A stretch of 64,000 nucleotides of DNA. Origin: Teredinibacter haidensis. GTDB lineage: Bacteria; Pseudomonadota; Gammaproteobacteria; Pseudomonadales; Cellvibrionaceae. The notes under the pieces are model-generated. The model had not been told where the DNA came from. It saw only the letters and a program-made list of their open reading frames with translations, and searched no databases. Where the stretch lies: positions 1,116,001 to 1,180,000 of the forward strand of contig NZ_CP060084.1 of the NCBI RefSeq assembly GCF_014211975.1, in the 5' to 3' direction. Position numbers and translations under genes: made by a program. This document shows, in pieces, positions 26,619 through 35,439 of this stretch (position 1 is the first letter of the stretch; each line of letters starts with the position of its first letter).

Positions 26619-27497
26619 TTGTCGGGAATAGAAGCAAACGTTAATCAAGCATCGGAAGCGTTGGAAGTAGCGCCCGCAGACGTTGCAGCGCCGGCTGCGG
26701 AGCATCATCCCGAGCAGGGCGAAATGCCTTTTGCGATGGTGCAGGGCAAAGCCTATACACAACTCCCTAAAGACCTTTACATTCCACCCGATGCACTGGA
26801 AGTGTTTTTGGAGGCATTTGAAGGGCCTCTAGATCTGCTGCTTTACCTGATTCGCCGACAAAACCTCGATATTCTTGAGATCGACGTATCTGAAATTACC
26901 CACCAATATGTTTCCTATGTGGAAATGATGGAATCTATACAGTTTGAGCTGGCTGCAGAGTATCTTGTAATGGCTGCCATGCTGGCTGAAATTAAGTCGC
27001 GTATGTTATTGCCTCGCTCGGCATCCCTGGATGAAGAGGAAGAAGATGACCCTCGTGCGGCACTTATTCGTCGCCTGCAGGAGTACGAGCGATTCAAACA
27101 GGCAGCGGAAGATATTGATGAACTGCCGCGCATGCATCGTGAAATCCATATTGCCAAAGCCGAGGAGCCAGACAGGCACGTAACACGCCCGGATCCAGAC
27201 GTCGATTTGAAAGAAATTCTGCTGGCCCTGTCTGAAGTACTCCGCCGCGCCGATATGTTTGAGAGTCACTATATCGAAAAAGAAAAGCTTTCTACCCGCG
27301 AACGTATGGGGCAGGTTCTGGATAAGCTTGCGGGGCAGCAATTTGTACCCTTTGTTAGTTTGTTTAGTGTGAAAGAAGGGCGCTTGGGAGTGGTGGTGAC
27401 CTTTCTTGCGGTTATGGAACTTATTAAGGAATCATTGGTGGAAATTGTACAAACCGAAGCCTTTGCTCCAATACATGTAAAAGCCCGCGCACAGTAG
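26619..27497 (+). CDS. scpA: Segregation and condensation protein A
   Basis: Kleisin that bridges SMC heads together with ScpB to condense and segregate the chromosome. 292 residues: an alanine/glutamate-rich leader of about 55 residues, then the conserved FEGPLDLLLYLIRRQNLDILEI and C-terminal winged-helix ending VEIVQTEAFAPIHV. The start is TTG at 26619; an in-frame TGA lies just upstream. scpB follows after 35 bp. Confidence 0.94.
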   Translation: MSGIEANVNQASEALEVAPADVAAPAAEHHPEQGEMPFAMVQGKAYTQLPKDLYIPPDALEVFLEAFEGPLDLLLYLIRRQNLDILEIDVSEITHQYVSYVEMMESIQFELAAEYLVMAAMLAEIKSRMLLPRSASLDEEEEDDPRAALIRRLQEYERFKQAAEDIDELPRMHREIHIAKAEEPDRHVTRPDPDVDLKEILLALSEVLRRADMFESHYIEKEKLSTRERMGQVLDKLAGQQFVPFVSLFSVKEGRLGVVVTFLAVMELIKESLVEIVQTEAFAPIHVKARAQ

Positions 27498-27532
27498 CGG
27501 TAAACCTATTGACTTTTTAGCACAGAAAATTC

Positions 27533-28594
27533 ATGAGTTACGAAAAAAAACAATTACAAACAATCATTGAAGGGGCAATTCTTGCTGCAGGCGAGCCGCT
27601 GACGCTTGACCGCATGTTAACGATGTTTGAAGAGCATGAAGCGCCCAGTAAAGAAGATCTGAACGAGGTACTAGAAGAATTAAAACGGAGCTGTGATGAC
27701 CGGGGATTCGTCCTTACTGAAGTCGCCAGTGGTTTTCGCTTTCAGGTGCGTGAGGATCTAGCCGAATGGGTTAACCGCCTGTGGGACGAAAAACCGCAGA
27801 AGTATTCACGCGCAATGCTCGAAACGCTGGCGCTGATTGCTTATCGTCAGCCCATCACTCGCGGCGACATCGAAGAGGTCCGCGGTGTTGCAGTGAGTAG
27901 CCATATTGTTAAAACGCTGGTTGAGCGTGATTGGGTAAAAGTTGTAGGGCATCGAGACGTCCCTGGTAGACCCGCGCTTTACGCAACGACCCGTCAATTT
28001 CTGGATTACTTCAACTTGAAAAGCTTGGAGGAGTTGCCAACCCTGGGTGAACTTCGGGATATTGATAGCCTAAATGAAGCCTTGGAGTTTGATTCCTTGC
28101 CACCGGAAGTGCAGGAGAGTATCACCGCTGCGGCTGCGGTTGCAGAAGCTGAATCGGCGGTAGCGCAGGATCAAAATGAAACCGCGGATCCGGTAGAGGG
28201 GGAAGAATCCCTGGAGGTGGAAAGTGAGACTCAGCAAGTGGCTGAGGATGAAGAAATTGACGAGATTGCGGAGGACGTTGGAAGCGTTCAAGGTGACGGC
28301 GACTCTGCAGAAGAGCCGGAACCTAGAGAAACTGAGCAAGTTCAGAGTCTGGGGGCATCTGATCAAGAGCCCGCTGGCGAACCACAAGACGACACGCTAG
28401 ACGATGTGCAGGGTGATTCCCATCAAGAGCGCCCAGAAGAGCAGGAACAAGAACAGCAAGTAGCATTAGATAAAGATCCCTACGAATCCCTATTTGGAGA
28501 TTCGTCGGAAGCTGACAGTAACGAGCAAAATTCCGATCAACCAAAGCCAAAGAGCGAAAACATCGAGGCAGACAAAGACCAATTTCATGACTGA
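27533..28594 (+). CDS. scpB: Segregation and condensation protein B with long acidic tail
   Basis: 353 residues. The first ~185 residues are the two winged-helix domains of ScpB (EGAILAAGEPLTLDRML; ALIAYRQPITRGDIEEVRGV; GRPALYATT). The last ~165 residues are an acidic, Glu/Asp/Gln-rich, low-complexity tail (for example EEQEQEQQVALDKD) with no recognisable fold. Typical ScpB is about 180-270 residues. The stop overlaps the rluB start by 8 bp. Confidence 0.93.
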   Translation: MSYEKKQLQTIIEGAILAAGEPLTLDRMLTMFEEHEAPSKEDLNEVLEELKRSCDDRGFVLTEVASGFRFQVREDLAEWVNRLWDEKPQKYSRAMLETLALIAYRQPITRGDIEEVRGVAVSSHIVKTLVERDWVKVVGHRDVPGRPALYATTRQFLDYFNLKSLEELPTLGELRDIDSLNEALEFDSLPPEVQESITAAAAVAEAESAVAQDQNETADPVEGEESLEVESETQQVAEDEEIDEIAEDVGSVQGDGDSAEEPEPRETEQVQSLGASDQEPAGEPQDDTLDDVQGDSHQERPEEQEQEQQVALDKDPYESLFGDSSEADSNEQNSDQPKPKSENIEADKDQFHD

Positions 28595-29450
28595 TCAACC
28601 ACAAGCACCCGAAGGTGAAAAATTACAGAAGGTTCTCGCACGCGCTGGTATGGGCTCACGGCGGGAAATGGAAAGGTCGATCAGTAGCGGAAAGGTTACG
28701 GTTAACGGTCATCCGGCAAAGCTTGGCGACCGGGTAACTGAATCCGATCGTATTGACTACGACGGCAAACGTATTTCCTCTGCGTTTCAGGCCAAAAAGC
28801 GTGTGCGCGTTATTCTCTACAATAAGCCGGAAGGGCAGATATGCTCCCGCTCCGACCCCGAAGGTCGACCGACGGTTTACGATAATTTGCCACGAGTTGC
28901 CAACAGCCGATGGATATCGGTTGGGCGTTTGGATTTTAATACCAGTGGCTTGCTGCTCTTTACGGATGATGGTGAATTAGCCAACAAGCTTATGCACCCT
29001 TCATCGGGAATTGACCGTGAATATCTGGTGCGGGTTCAGGGCGAAGTCGAGAAGGACATGTTGCAACGGATGCGGGATGGCGTGCTACTGGAAGACGGTA
29101 TTGCCCGTTTTACCGATATAAAAGAGGGTGGTAACGAAGGTAGTAATCTGTGGTTCTATTGTGTGGTGATGGAAGGGCGCAACCGTGAGGTAAGGCGCTT
29201 GTGGGAATCCCAGGGCGTGAGAGTAAGCAGGCTTAAGCGTGTACGCTACGGTAATATATTTGTTCCATCCCACGTTCGTTCCGGTCAGTGGTTAGAGCTG
29301 AATGAAAAAGAAGTGGCGGACCTGTGTGTAACCGCAGGCCTGGATGCGCCACCGAAACCCAAGTATTCTCCTGAGCTGAGAAAATCACGTGAGCGACACC
29401 AAAGGCGCTTGCGCAAGGCGCATACCTCGAGAACCAAGACTCGACGATGA
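28587..29450 (+). CDS. rluB: 23S rRNA pseudouridine(2605) synthase
   Basis: 287 residues. N-terminal S4 RNA-binding domain (EKLQKVLARAGMGSRREME) and the RsuA/RluB/E/F catalytic domain with the nucleophilic Asp in VGRLDFNTSGLLLFT. The basic C-terminal tail (RRLRKAHTSRTKTRR) is common in RluB. Start at the ATG 28587, overlapping the end of scpB; the scpB-rluB order is standard. Confidence 0.94.
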   Translation: MTDQPQAPEGEKLQKVLARAGMGSRREMERSISSGKVTVNGHPAKLGDRVTESDRIDYDGKRISSAFQAKKRVRVILYNKPEGQICSRSDPEGRPTVYDNLPRVANSRWISVGRLDFNTSGLLLFTDDGELANKLMHPSSGIDREYLVRVQGEVEKDMLQRMRDGVLLEDGIARFTDIKEGGNEGSNLWFYCVVMEGRNREVRRLWESQGVRVSRLKRVRYGNIFVPSHVRSGQWLELNEKEVADLCVTAGLDAPPKPKYSPELRKSRERHQRRLRKAHTSRTKTRR

Positions 29451-29857
29451 TCCGTACGGTTCTATTTCTTGTCGGGTTTTTGTTTGCCAGTAGCTGCCTA
29501 AGCGCAACACTTAAACCCTTTACCAGCGATGGCTGTAGCTCATTTCCCGATGGCACACTGAAACAAAAGAAGTTGTGGCTGCACTGCTGTAAAACACACG
29601 ATCTAGCGTATTGGCGCGGCGGCAGTTACACAGAGAGAAAGCAGGCCGATGAGCAGCTACAGCAATGCGTTGTGACCGCCGGTGAAAAGGAAATTGCCAT
29701 TCTAATGTTGGCTGGTGTTCGTGTTGGAGGCTCTCCTTTTTGGCCAACACGGTATCGTTGGGGTTACGGTTGGAGCTACCCCCGTTTCTATGGCGAGTTA
29801 ACGGAAGACGAGCTGGCGATGGTCGGAGCATTACTGCAAAGCGTATCCGGTCAATAG
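29447..29857 (+). CDS. Small secreted phospholipase A2-like protein
   Basis: 136 residues with a signal peptide (MIRTVLFLVGFLFASSCLSA). The mature part contains DGCSSFPDGTL and WLHCCKTHDLAYWRGG, resembling the Cys-Cys-x-x-His-Asp active-site helix of phospholipases A2, with additional cysteines for disulfides. Activity is inferred, not shown. ATGA overlap with rluB suggests co-translation; it ends 4 bp from the convergent diguanylate-cyclase gene. Confidence 0.6.
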   Translation: MIRTVLFLVGFLFASSCLSATLKPFTSDGCSSFPDGTLKQKKLWLHCCKTHDLAYWRGGSYTERKQADEQLQQCVVTAGEKEIAILMLAGVRVGGSPFWPTRYRWGYGWSYPRFYGELTEDELAMVGALLQSVSGQ

Positions 29858-29861
29858 CCGA

Positions 29862-30797
29862 CTATCCTGCCTCTACCCGATTACGGCCTAGCGCCTTGGC
29901 TCGGTACAGAGCTTGGTCGGCCCGATTGAACAATGTTTCAGTGTGGTCGCATTCTTTTAGTTTGCTTATGCCAATACTCGCAGTAACAAGTACATCACTG
30001 TTGTCCACACGGGTAGGCGACATGGCGACCTTTAAGCGAATGCGCTCGGCGATCAGGTGCGCATCCTTATGACAGGTGTTGCTCAGCACTACAACAAACT
30101 CCTCGCCGCCGTAGCGGAATACCTGATCGGTTTCCCTTAGCCCAGCCTGAATGCTCGTGGCTGCGTGCTTGAGAATACGGTCTCCGTTCTGGTGGCCGTA
30201 GCAGTCGTTCACGTTTTTGAAATGATCTATATCGATAACCAATAGTGATAGATGTTGTTTGTGTCGTTGGGCGAGTTTTAGCTCGCGATCAAAATTAGCG
30301 TCGAAGGCTGCACGATTGCCGATACCGGTAAGGCTGTCGCGCAGAGAATTCTCTAATGCCTGCTGGTAGAGAAGGGCGTTGCGTAGGGGGTAAAAAAGTA
30401 CGCCTACCATCATTTCTAGTGCGGCCAATTCGGCTTCCAAGAATGGTTTGGCACGGCTGAAGACAATTTGCCCGAGCTTTAAATCGGCAGAGCTAACCTT
30501 GTAGCTGGCTTTGTGTGGGCATATGTTACCCAGCTCCAGGTTGGAAACGTCTTCAGGGCAGCGGTAGTGAAGCCCGTTGACGCTAACCGCTTCTTGAATG
30601 TTATTGAAAAACAAATCCAGAGTGGTATGTAGATCCAGAGAGCTTTGTAGGTTGTGTGCCAACTTAAATTGCAGGTCACGCAGATCATTTTCTGCGGGGA
30701 AGCCATGTACCCTGTGGTCGGGCCACGATTCCGTATCCGTTCTTCTGGATGCGGCGGTGCCGCTGCGACGTTGCTTAGTGGAGGCCAGAGTTACCAT
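29862..30797 (-). CDS. Diguanylate cyclase (GGDEF)
   Basis: 311 residues. The GGDEF domain (about 150-311) starts at DSLTGIGNRAAFD; the active-site signature is GGEEF at 230-234, and an inhibitory-site RETD lies at 221-224, five residues before it, so product inhibition by c-di-GMP is expected. The N-terminal ~140 residues look like a degenerate GAF-type sensory domain with no membrane helix, so the enzyme is probably cytoplasmic. Confidence 0.92.
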   Translation of the reverse strand: MVTLASTKQRRSGTAASRRTDTESWPDHRVHGFPAENDLRDLQFKLAHNLQSSLDLHTTLDLFFNNIQEAVSVNGLHYRCPEDVSNLELGNICPHKASYKVSSADLKLGQIVFSRAKPFLEAELAALEMMVGVLFYPLRNALLYQQALENSLRDSLTGIGNRAAFDANFDRELKLAQRHKQHLSLLVIDIDHFKNVNDCYGHQNGDRILKHAATSIQAGLRETDQVFRYGGEEFVVVLSNTCHKDAHLIAERIRLKVAMSPTRVDNSDVLVTASIGISKLKECDHTETLFNRADQALYRAKALGRNRVEAG

Positions 30798-31106
30798 AGT
30801 GTGTCCTGTTCAATCCAGGTTAAATCTTTGATTGGTTAAAGGCTGCACAGCGATTTTTGTGCCAGTTTTTTAATGATCAAAAATATCCAATAAAAACAGA
30901 TGGATAGCGGTGTTCTGCGGCAGGGTTTAATTCTTGCGACGGATTATTGTCGCTCTACCGGCAGAGCTTGTTCCACTGGGGGATAAGTTTTGCCGGTTTC
31001 TTGGCTGTCACTGATTGCGGGCATTTCGATAAGTTGCGAAAATGTGCGCCCTTTAGGGAAGGGCGCAGTTCCTCTTCCAGAATTCCGTAGCTAAATGAGG
31101 TTTAGA
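30798..31106. other. Divergent intergenic region between the cyclase and flavodoxin genes
   Basis: 309 bp without a supported gene. It should hold both promoters. A 7-bp stem TGCGCCC / GGGCGCA lies at 31045-31067, about 40 bp before the flavodoxin start. I see no recognisable operator. Confidence 0.35.
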
Positions 31107-31643
31107 GTGGCAGATATAGGTCTGTTTTTCGGCAGTGATGAAGGTAACACCGAAGGCGTTGCCTTCCGTATCGAGCAGTGCTTGGGTGAAGAGAATGTCG
31201 ACGTTCTGGACATCGGTGAAGCTACGCAACTGGATTTTGCAGCGTACGATAAGTTGATTATGGGTATTCCCACCTGGGATTTCGGGCAACTGCAGTCTGA
31301 CTGGGACGATTTTTGGAACGACCTTATCGAGATAGATTTTACCGGCAAAACCGTTGCGTTGTTTGGTTTGGGAGATCAATTTGGTTATGGGGATTTCTTT
31401 TTGGATGCGATGGGTATGCTCCACGAAGTTATCGTAAAGCGTGGTGCAACGATTGTTGGGCATTGGCCAATAGAAGGCTACGAGTTCGATGCATCTAAAG
31501 CTAAAGTCGAGGGAGAAGACGCTTTTGTGGGGCTCGCGTTAGATGAAGATCAGCAGCCGGAGTTAACCAACCCAAGGATCGAAAAGTGGTGCCAGAAAAT
31601 TGTGGATGAATTCAATTTGGATATCACCATTAAGCGCTTGTAG
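31107..31643 (+). CDS. Long-chain flavodoxin
   Basis: 178-residue FMN electron carrier. The FMN phosphate loop is GLFFGSDEGNTE near the N-terminus; the flavin-stacking loops are IPTWDFG and GLGDQFGYGDFF. The extra loop in the last beta strand makes it long-chain. I start at the GTG 31107 (MADIGLFF) with GAGG five bases upstream of its spacer; an ATG at 31095 is also in frame. FldA versus FldB cannot be decided. Confidence 0.9.
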   Translation: MADIGLFFGSDEGNTEGVAFRIEQCLGEENVDVLDIGEATQLDFAAYDKLIMGIPTWDFGQLQSDWDDFWNDLIEIDFTGKTVALFGLGDQFGYGDFFLDAMGMLHEVIVKRGATIVGHWPIEGYEFDASKAKVEGEDAFVGLALDEDQQPELTNPRIEKWCQKIVDEFNLDITIKRL

Positions 31644-31668
31644 TTATTTTTCAGTTGTTTCATACCGT

Positions 31669-31703
31669 AAAAAAAGGCAGCCCTCAAGAGGCTGCCTTTT
31701 TTC
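31669..31703 (+). terminator. Rho-independent terminator after flavodoxin
   Basis: AAAAAGGCAGCC and GGCTGCCTTTTTT pair around a short CTCAAGA loop, with a six-T tract. The A-run on the other side makes it potentially bidirectional. Confidence 0.88.
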
Positions 31704-31938
31704 TATTTTACCCATCGGCAGCTCTTCAATACTTTCCCTTCATGATTGAAGCATTCTTCTTTTAGCTACCCGCCATAAATAACAAGTTAGGTCTGGCCTG
31801 TAAAAACGTACAAGTACTCGGGTTTAGTCACTGAGCATAGAGACATATAACGACGCGACAGAGGCAAAAACAGGTAAGAAAAATGAATCATGAAGATACA
31901 GATTACGCTTGAGGGGGTATTTGTATCGGTCCATTTGG
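31704..31938. other. Intergenic stretch between flavodoxin terminator and cmoB
   Basis: About 235 bp with no supported gene. A weak CTTCAAT / ATTGAAG inverted repeat lies near 31726-31752. Nothing else stands out. Confidence 0.3.
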
Positions 31939-32922
31939 CTACTTTCTTTTGTTGGCGACAATAACTGCGCGAACGGGACCTGGGTGGCCTTCAATGGTTT
32001 TGTCTGGCGCTGTTGGGTCGAGAAAGTCCTCCAGTGATTGAAATTGCATCCAGTCTGTTGTGCGCTGCTCTTTTGTGTCGGTTGTACATTGGTTTATGCA
32101 GCGGGCGTTTACAAAGCCGCATTTTTTAAGCCATGAAAGAAGTGTGGGTACACTAGGTAAAAACCAGACATTATTCATTTTTCCGTAGCGGCCCTCGGGA
32201 ACCAACGCGTCACCGATTCCGCCGTCAATGACCAAGGTTTCCAATACCAGTTCACCACCAGGCTTAAGGGTATCTCGAAGCTCGAGTAAATGATCCATTG
32301 GCGATCGGCGGTGGTAAAGCACGCCCATGGAAAAGGTGGTATCGAAGTATTCCATTTTGGGTGGCAGGGCTTCGATACCAACGGGCAGTAGATCGACGGA
32401 GCAGTTTTCCAGAAAATGCTTGACCATATAAAACTGAACGATAAATCGTGGTGAAGGATCGATACCGATGACCTGGGAGGCACCTTCCCCATACATACGC
32501 CAGCAGTGATAACCGTTACCACACCCTACATCCAATACATTGCGGTCCTTAAGGGGGGCAATATGCCGCTGCAGTCTTTGCCATTTCCAGTCAGATCGCC
32601 ACTCGGTGTCTATGTGTAGTCCAAATAACTCAAATGGGCCTTTGCGCCAGGGGATTAGGCTGCGAAGGGCGCTTTCGAGCTGCTGGTACTGCTCGGTACT
32701 AAGCTCTTCTCGTTTGCCGATGGTTACTTTGTCGCCAAAGTAGGTATAAGTGCTTTTTACTTTTGGTAGTGAATTCAGAGCGTGATACCAGCTGGGAAGG
32801 TCGCCGTAGCGTTGCTCCGAAAGGCCTGAGGTGATTTGTGCTGGCAGCGTTTCCGCCCATTCACACAACGCTGAATTTTTCAGTTGCGTTAGCAGGGGGC
32901 TGTAATCAATGGGTGTAGACAA
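31939..32922 (-). CDS. cmoB: tRNA U34 carboxymethyltransferase
   Basis: Transfers a carboxymethyl group from carboxy-SAM to 5-hydroxyuridine at tRNA wobble position 34, giving cmo5U. 327 residues, the usual length. The Rossmann SAM-site is RNVLDVGCGNGYHCWRM; other family stretches are MGVLYHRRSPMDHL and KMNNVWFLPSV. It lies 14 bp downstream of cmoA, which makes its cofactor. Confidence 0.96.
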   Translation of the reverse strand: MSTPIDYSPLLTQLKNSALCEWAETLPAQITSGLSEQRYGDLPSWYHALNSLPKVKSTYTYFGDKVTIGKREELSTEQYQQLESALRSLIPWRKGPFELFGLHIDTEWRSDWKWQRLQRHIAPLKDRNVLDVGCGNGYHCWRMYGEGASQVIGIDPSPRFIVQFYMVKHFLENCSVDLLPVGIEALPPKMEYFDTTFSMGVLYHRRSPMDHLLELRDTLKPGGELVLETLVIDGGIGDALVPEGRYGKMNNVWFLPSVPTLLSWLKKCGFVNARCINQCTTDTKEQRTTDWMQFQSLEDFLDPTAPDKTIEGHPGPVRAVIVANKRK

Positions 32923-32936
32923 TCCGAGTGGCCTCG

Positions 32937-33677
32937 CTATGGCTTGAATGCCAAAAGGGATGAAAAATTAAAGCACTGGAACCAGAGTTCTGTTCCTCGA
33001 AACCCTGCATTCGCTAGGCGTTGCTTGTGGCATTCGAGTGATTCTGGTATCAGCACATTTTCTAGCGCCGAGCGTTTTTGAGCAATTTCCAGCCCGCTGT
33101 AGCCGTTGGTCTTTTTAAAGTAGTAATGAAGCTCATTCATCAACTTATCGTGGTGGGCATCGTTAAACGTTAGCTTTTCGGAGAGAATAAACACCCCGCC
33201 AGGGCGCATACCGTCGTAGATGTGCCGAATCAAGCTGTCGCGAACGTCGGGCTGTATAAATTGCAGGGTGAAGTTCATGACGACCACGGAAGCATTGTCG
33301 ATAGGGCTTTGTAGTAGATCCTCACACCGGAGTTCAACAGGTACATCGTGGCTGTCTGCATCAAGGATTATTTTGCAACGCTTGATCATATCCGGAGAGT
33401 TATCTATCGAGATGATTTTAACGTCAGCTGCCTGGACTCTGTGGCGCATTGCCAGTGTAGAGGCTCCCAGCGAGCAGCCCAGGTCATAGCAGTTGCTACC
33501 GGCCTGAGCATAACGTTCAGCTAATTGGCCAACCATATGAATAATGGTGGTATAGCCGGGCACCGAGCGCTTGATCATATCGGGGAATACATCCACAACC
33601 TTTTGGTCAAAGGTGAATTGCCCGAATTCAGCATCTGCGGCGGCAAAGAGAGTATCGCGTTGTTGGTCGTCGGTCAT
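32937..33677 (-). CDS. cmoA: Carboxy-SAM synthase
   Basis: Converts SAM and prephenate to carboxy-SAM for CmoB. 246 residues; SAM motif CYDLGCSLGAST, and NFTLQFIQP and LSEKLTF are conserved. First gene of the leftward cmoAB pair; its upstream region is shared with the divergent receiver-TPR gene. Confidence 0.96.
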   Translation of the reverse strand: MTDDQQRDTLFAAADAEFGQFTFDQKVVDVFPDMIKRSVPGYTTIIHMVGQLAERYAQAGSNCYDLGCSLGASTLAMRHRVQAADVKIISIDNSPDMIKRCKIILDADSHDVPVELRCEDLLQSPIDNASVVVMNFTLQFIQPDVRDSLIRHIYDGMRPGGVFILSEKLTFNDAHHDKLMNELHYYFKKTNGYSGLEIAQKRSALENVLIPESLECHKQRLANAGFRGTELWFQCFNFSSLLAFKP

Positions 33678-33808
33678 GGGTTAAGTGTCGGTATGGGTAT
33701 TGGCCGGCTATTCTAACGGCAAGCGAGGTGTGGCTCAATTTTCGTTATGTCCTACACTTAGGTGATAAAAGTTGTTCGATACAAACTATTGGGGGATATG
33801 GGCAAGCA

Positions 33809-35425
33809 GTGAGTCGTCAGATCAACTATTCAAACCTGACCTTTTTAGTTGCAGATGATTTCAGCAGCTTTCGCAATACCGTTAATGCCATGCTTACAAA
33901 CCTGGGAGTAAGTCAGGTGGAGATGGCAACGAATGGGCACGAGGTTATCCAGTGGTGTAAGAACCATACCTTCGACGTAATCCTATGTGATTACAACTTA
34001 GGCGCTGGGCGAACCGGTCAGCATGTATTGGAAGAGCTGCGCTATAAAAAGCTGATTACCAGGAAAACAGTTTTTATTATTGTTTCGGCTGAATCTAGTC
34101 GAAATATCGTTATGTGCTCCTATGACTGCGAGCCAGACGATTATTTAATGAAGCCCATTACCGCGAAAATGCTCGAGCAGCGAATGGATCGCCTGCTAAG
34201 ACAGCGTGATGTTATGTCCGAGGCCTACAAGGCCCTAGATGCCTGCGATTACATTACAGCCACAGATATATTGATTGACTTATCGCTTGCGGAAGATCGT
34301 TACTCAACTCATGCGCAAAAAATACTGGGCGCCCTTTTTACTGAGCAGGGCGAGTTCGATAAGGCTGAGCGCCTGTATACCCGAGCACTTGAGATTCGAC
34401 AATTGGATTGGGCTAGGTTGGGGTTGGCGAAGGTGAAGCAGGCCAGAGGTGAGCTGGAGTTGGCGGGCACCTGGCTGGAGACCATCGTTAGTGATAGCCC
34501 GCTCTATTTGCCAGCATACGATGTGTTAGCAGAAAACTGGGGCCAAAAAGGTGAGAAGTTACATGTTCAATACACCGTTCAGCGAGCGGTTGATATATCG
34601 CCCATGTCCATATTGCGTCAAAAATTATTATCGGATGTGGCGGCAGAGAATAACGACCTAGTAACGGCCCTTGCCGCACAGAGAAAAGCCGTAAAACTAG
34701 GGCAGTTGTCATGCCACGGTAAAGCGGAAGATCATTTCATCTTCGCCCGGATTGCATCTCTTGCTGCTGAGCGGGATATGGATGTTGATCCCAATACCAG
34801 TAACGAAGCCCTGGCGATACTGGACGCAGCAAAAGAAAAATATGAACTAACAGAGGGTCAGTTGGCGCAACGTAATTTGCTGGCAGGACGTATTCATGCA
34901 CAGCAAAACAGACCGGATATTGCAGAGCAATTTTTTAACGCCGCGCAACAAACTATGGATATGGATGAGTTGGGTATTGATGTGGAGATCGATATGTTAT
35001 TAGCGATGCAATCAATGGGCTTAGACGAAAAAGCAGAGCAATACTTAAGCGATCTACAGCATAAATATAAGGACGATCAGCAAGCACTTGAAAAACTGGA
35101 TGCATTCTTGAATGAGCCTGCGAGTGCTTCAAATCGGGAATTTGTTGCAGCGATCAATAAAGAGGGCATTGAGCTTTATAGCGACGGGCGATTTGATGAG
35201 GCACTCGCATGCTTTGAAAAAGCGCGAAAGCTTTTCCCCAGGCATGTGGGCATTCAGCTGAATATTGTTCAGTCATTAATAGGTAAATTAAAATGTGGAC
35301 AAACGGATAGTGTTATAAGCCGTGACTGTCAGTCTTCTTTGGAATTGGTTGCAACACTGATTGAGGACGGGCACCCGCAATTTGAGAGGTATAAGCGTTT
35401 GCGCCTAATGGCGAGTGCGTACTGA
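33809..35425 (+). CDS. Receiver-TPR response regulator (paralogue 2)
   Basis: 538 residues from the GTG at 33809. Receiver domain about 8-125: acidic pair D16/D17, phospho-acceptor D61 (LCDYNLG), switch S93, K115 (MKP); then about 400 residues of TPR-like helices, ending IQLNIVQSLIGKLK. It is paralogous to the protein at 6320-7981. No output enzyme or DNA-binding domain. A GTG at 33728 is in frame but adds 27 residues absent from the paralogue. The kinase gene begins 14 bp downstream. Confidence 0.83.
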   Translation: MSRQINYSNLTFLVADDFSSFRNTVNAMLTNLGVSQVEMATNGHEVIQWCKNHTFDVILCDYNLGAGRTGQHVLEELRYKKLITRKTVFIIVSAESSRNIVMCSYDCEPDDYLMKPITAKMLEQRMDRLLRQRDVMSEAYKALDACDYITATDILIDLSLAEDRYSTHAQKILGALFTEQGEFDKAERLYTRALEIRQLDWARLGLAKVKQARGELELAGTWLETIVSDSPLYLPAYDVLAENWGQKGEKLHVQYTVQRAVDISPMSILRQKLLSDVAAENNDLVTALAAQRKAVKLGQLSCHGKAEDHFIFARIASLAAERDMDVDPNTSNEALAILDAAKEKYELTEGQLAQRNLLAGRIHAQQNRPDIAEQFFNAAQQTMDMDELGIDVEIDMLLAMQSMGLDEKAEQYLSDLQHKYKDDQQALEKLDAFLNEPASASNREFVAAINKEGIELYSDGRFDEALACFEKARKLFPRHVGIQLNIVQSLIGKLKCGQTDSVISRDCQSSLELVATLIEDGHPQFERYKRLRLMASAY

Positions 35426-35439
35426 TTTTGGAGTCAACA

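Noticed and set aside
31877..31911. Very short plus-strand frame near 31.88 kb (MNHEDTDYA)
   Set aside because: Nine codons, no ribosome-binding site of note; indistinguishable from chance.
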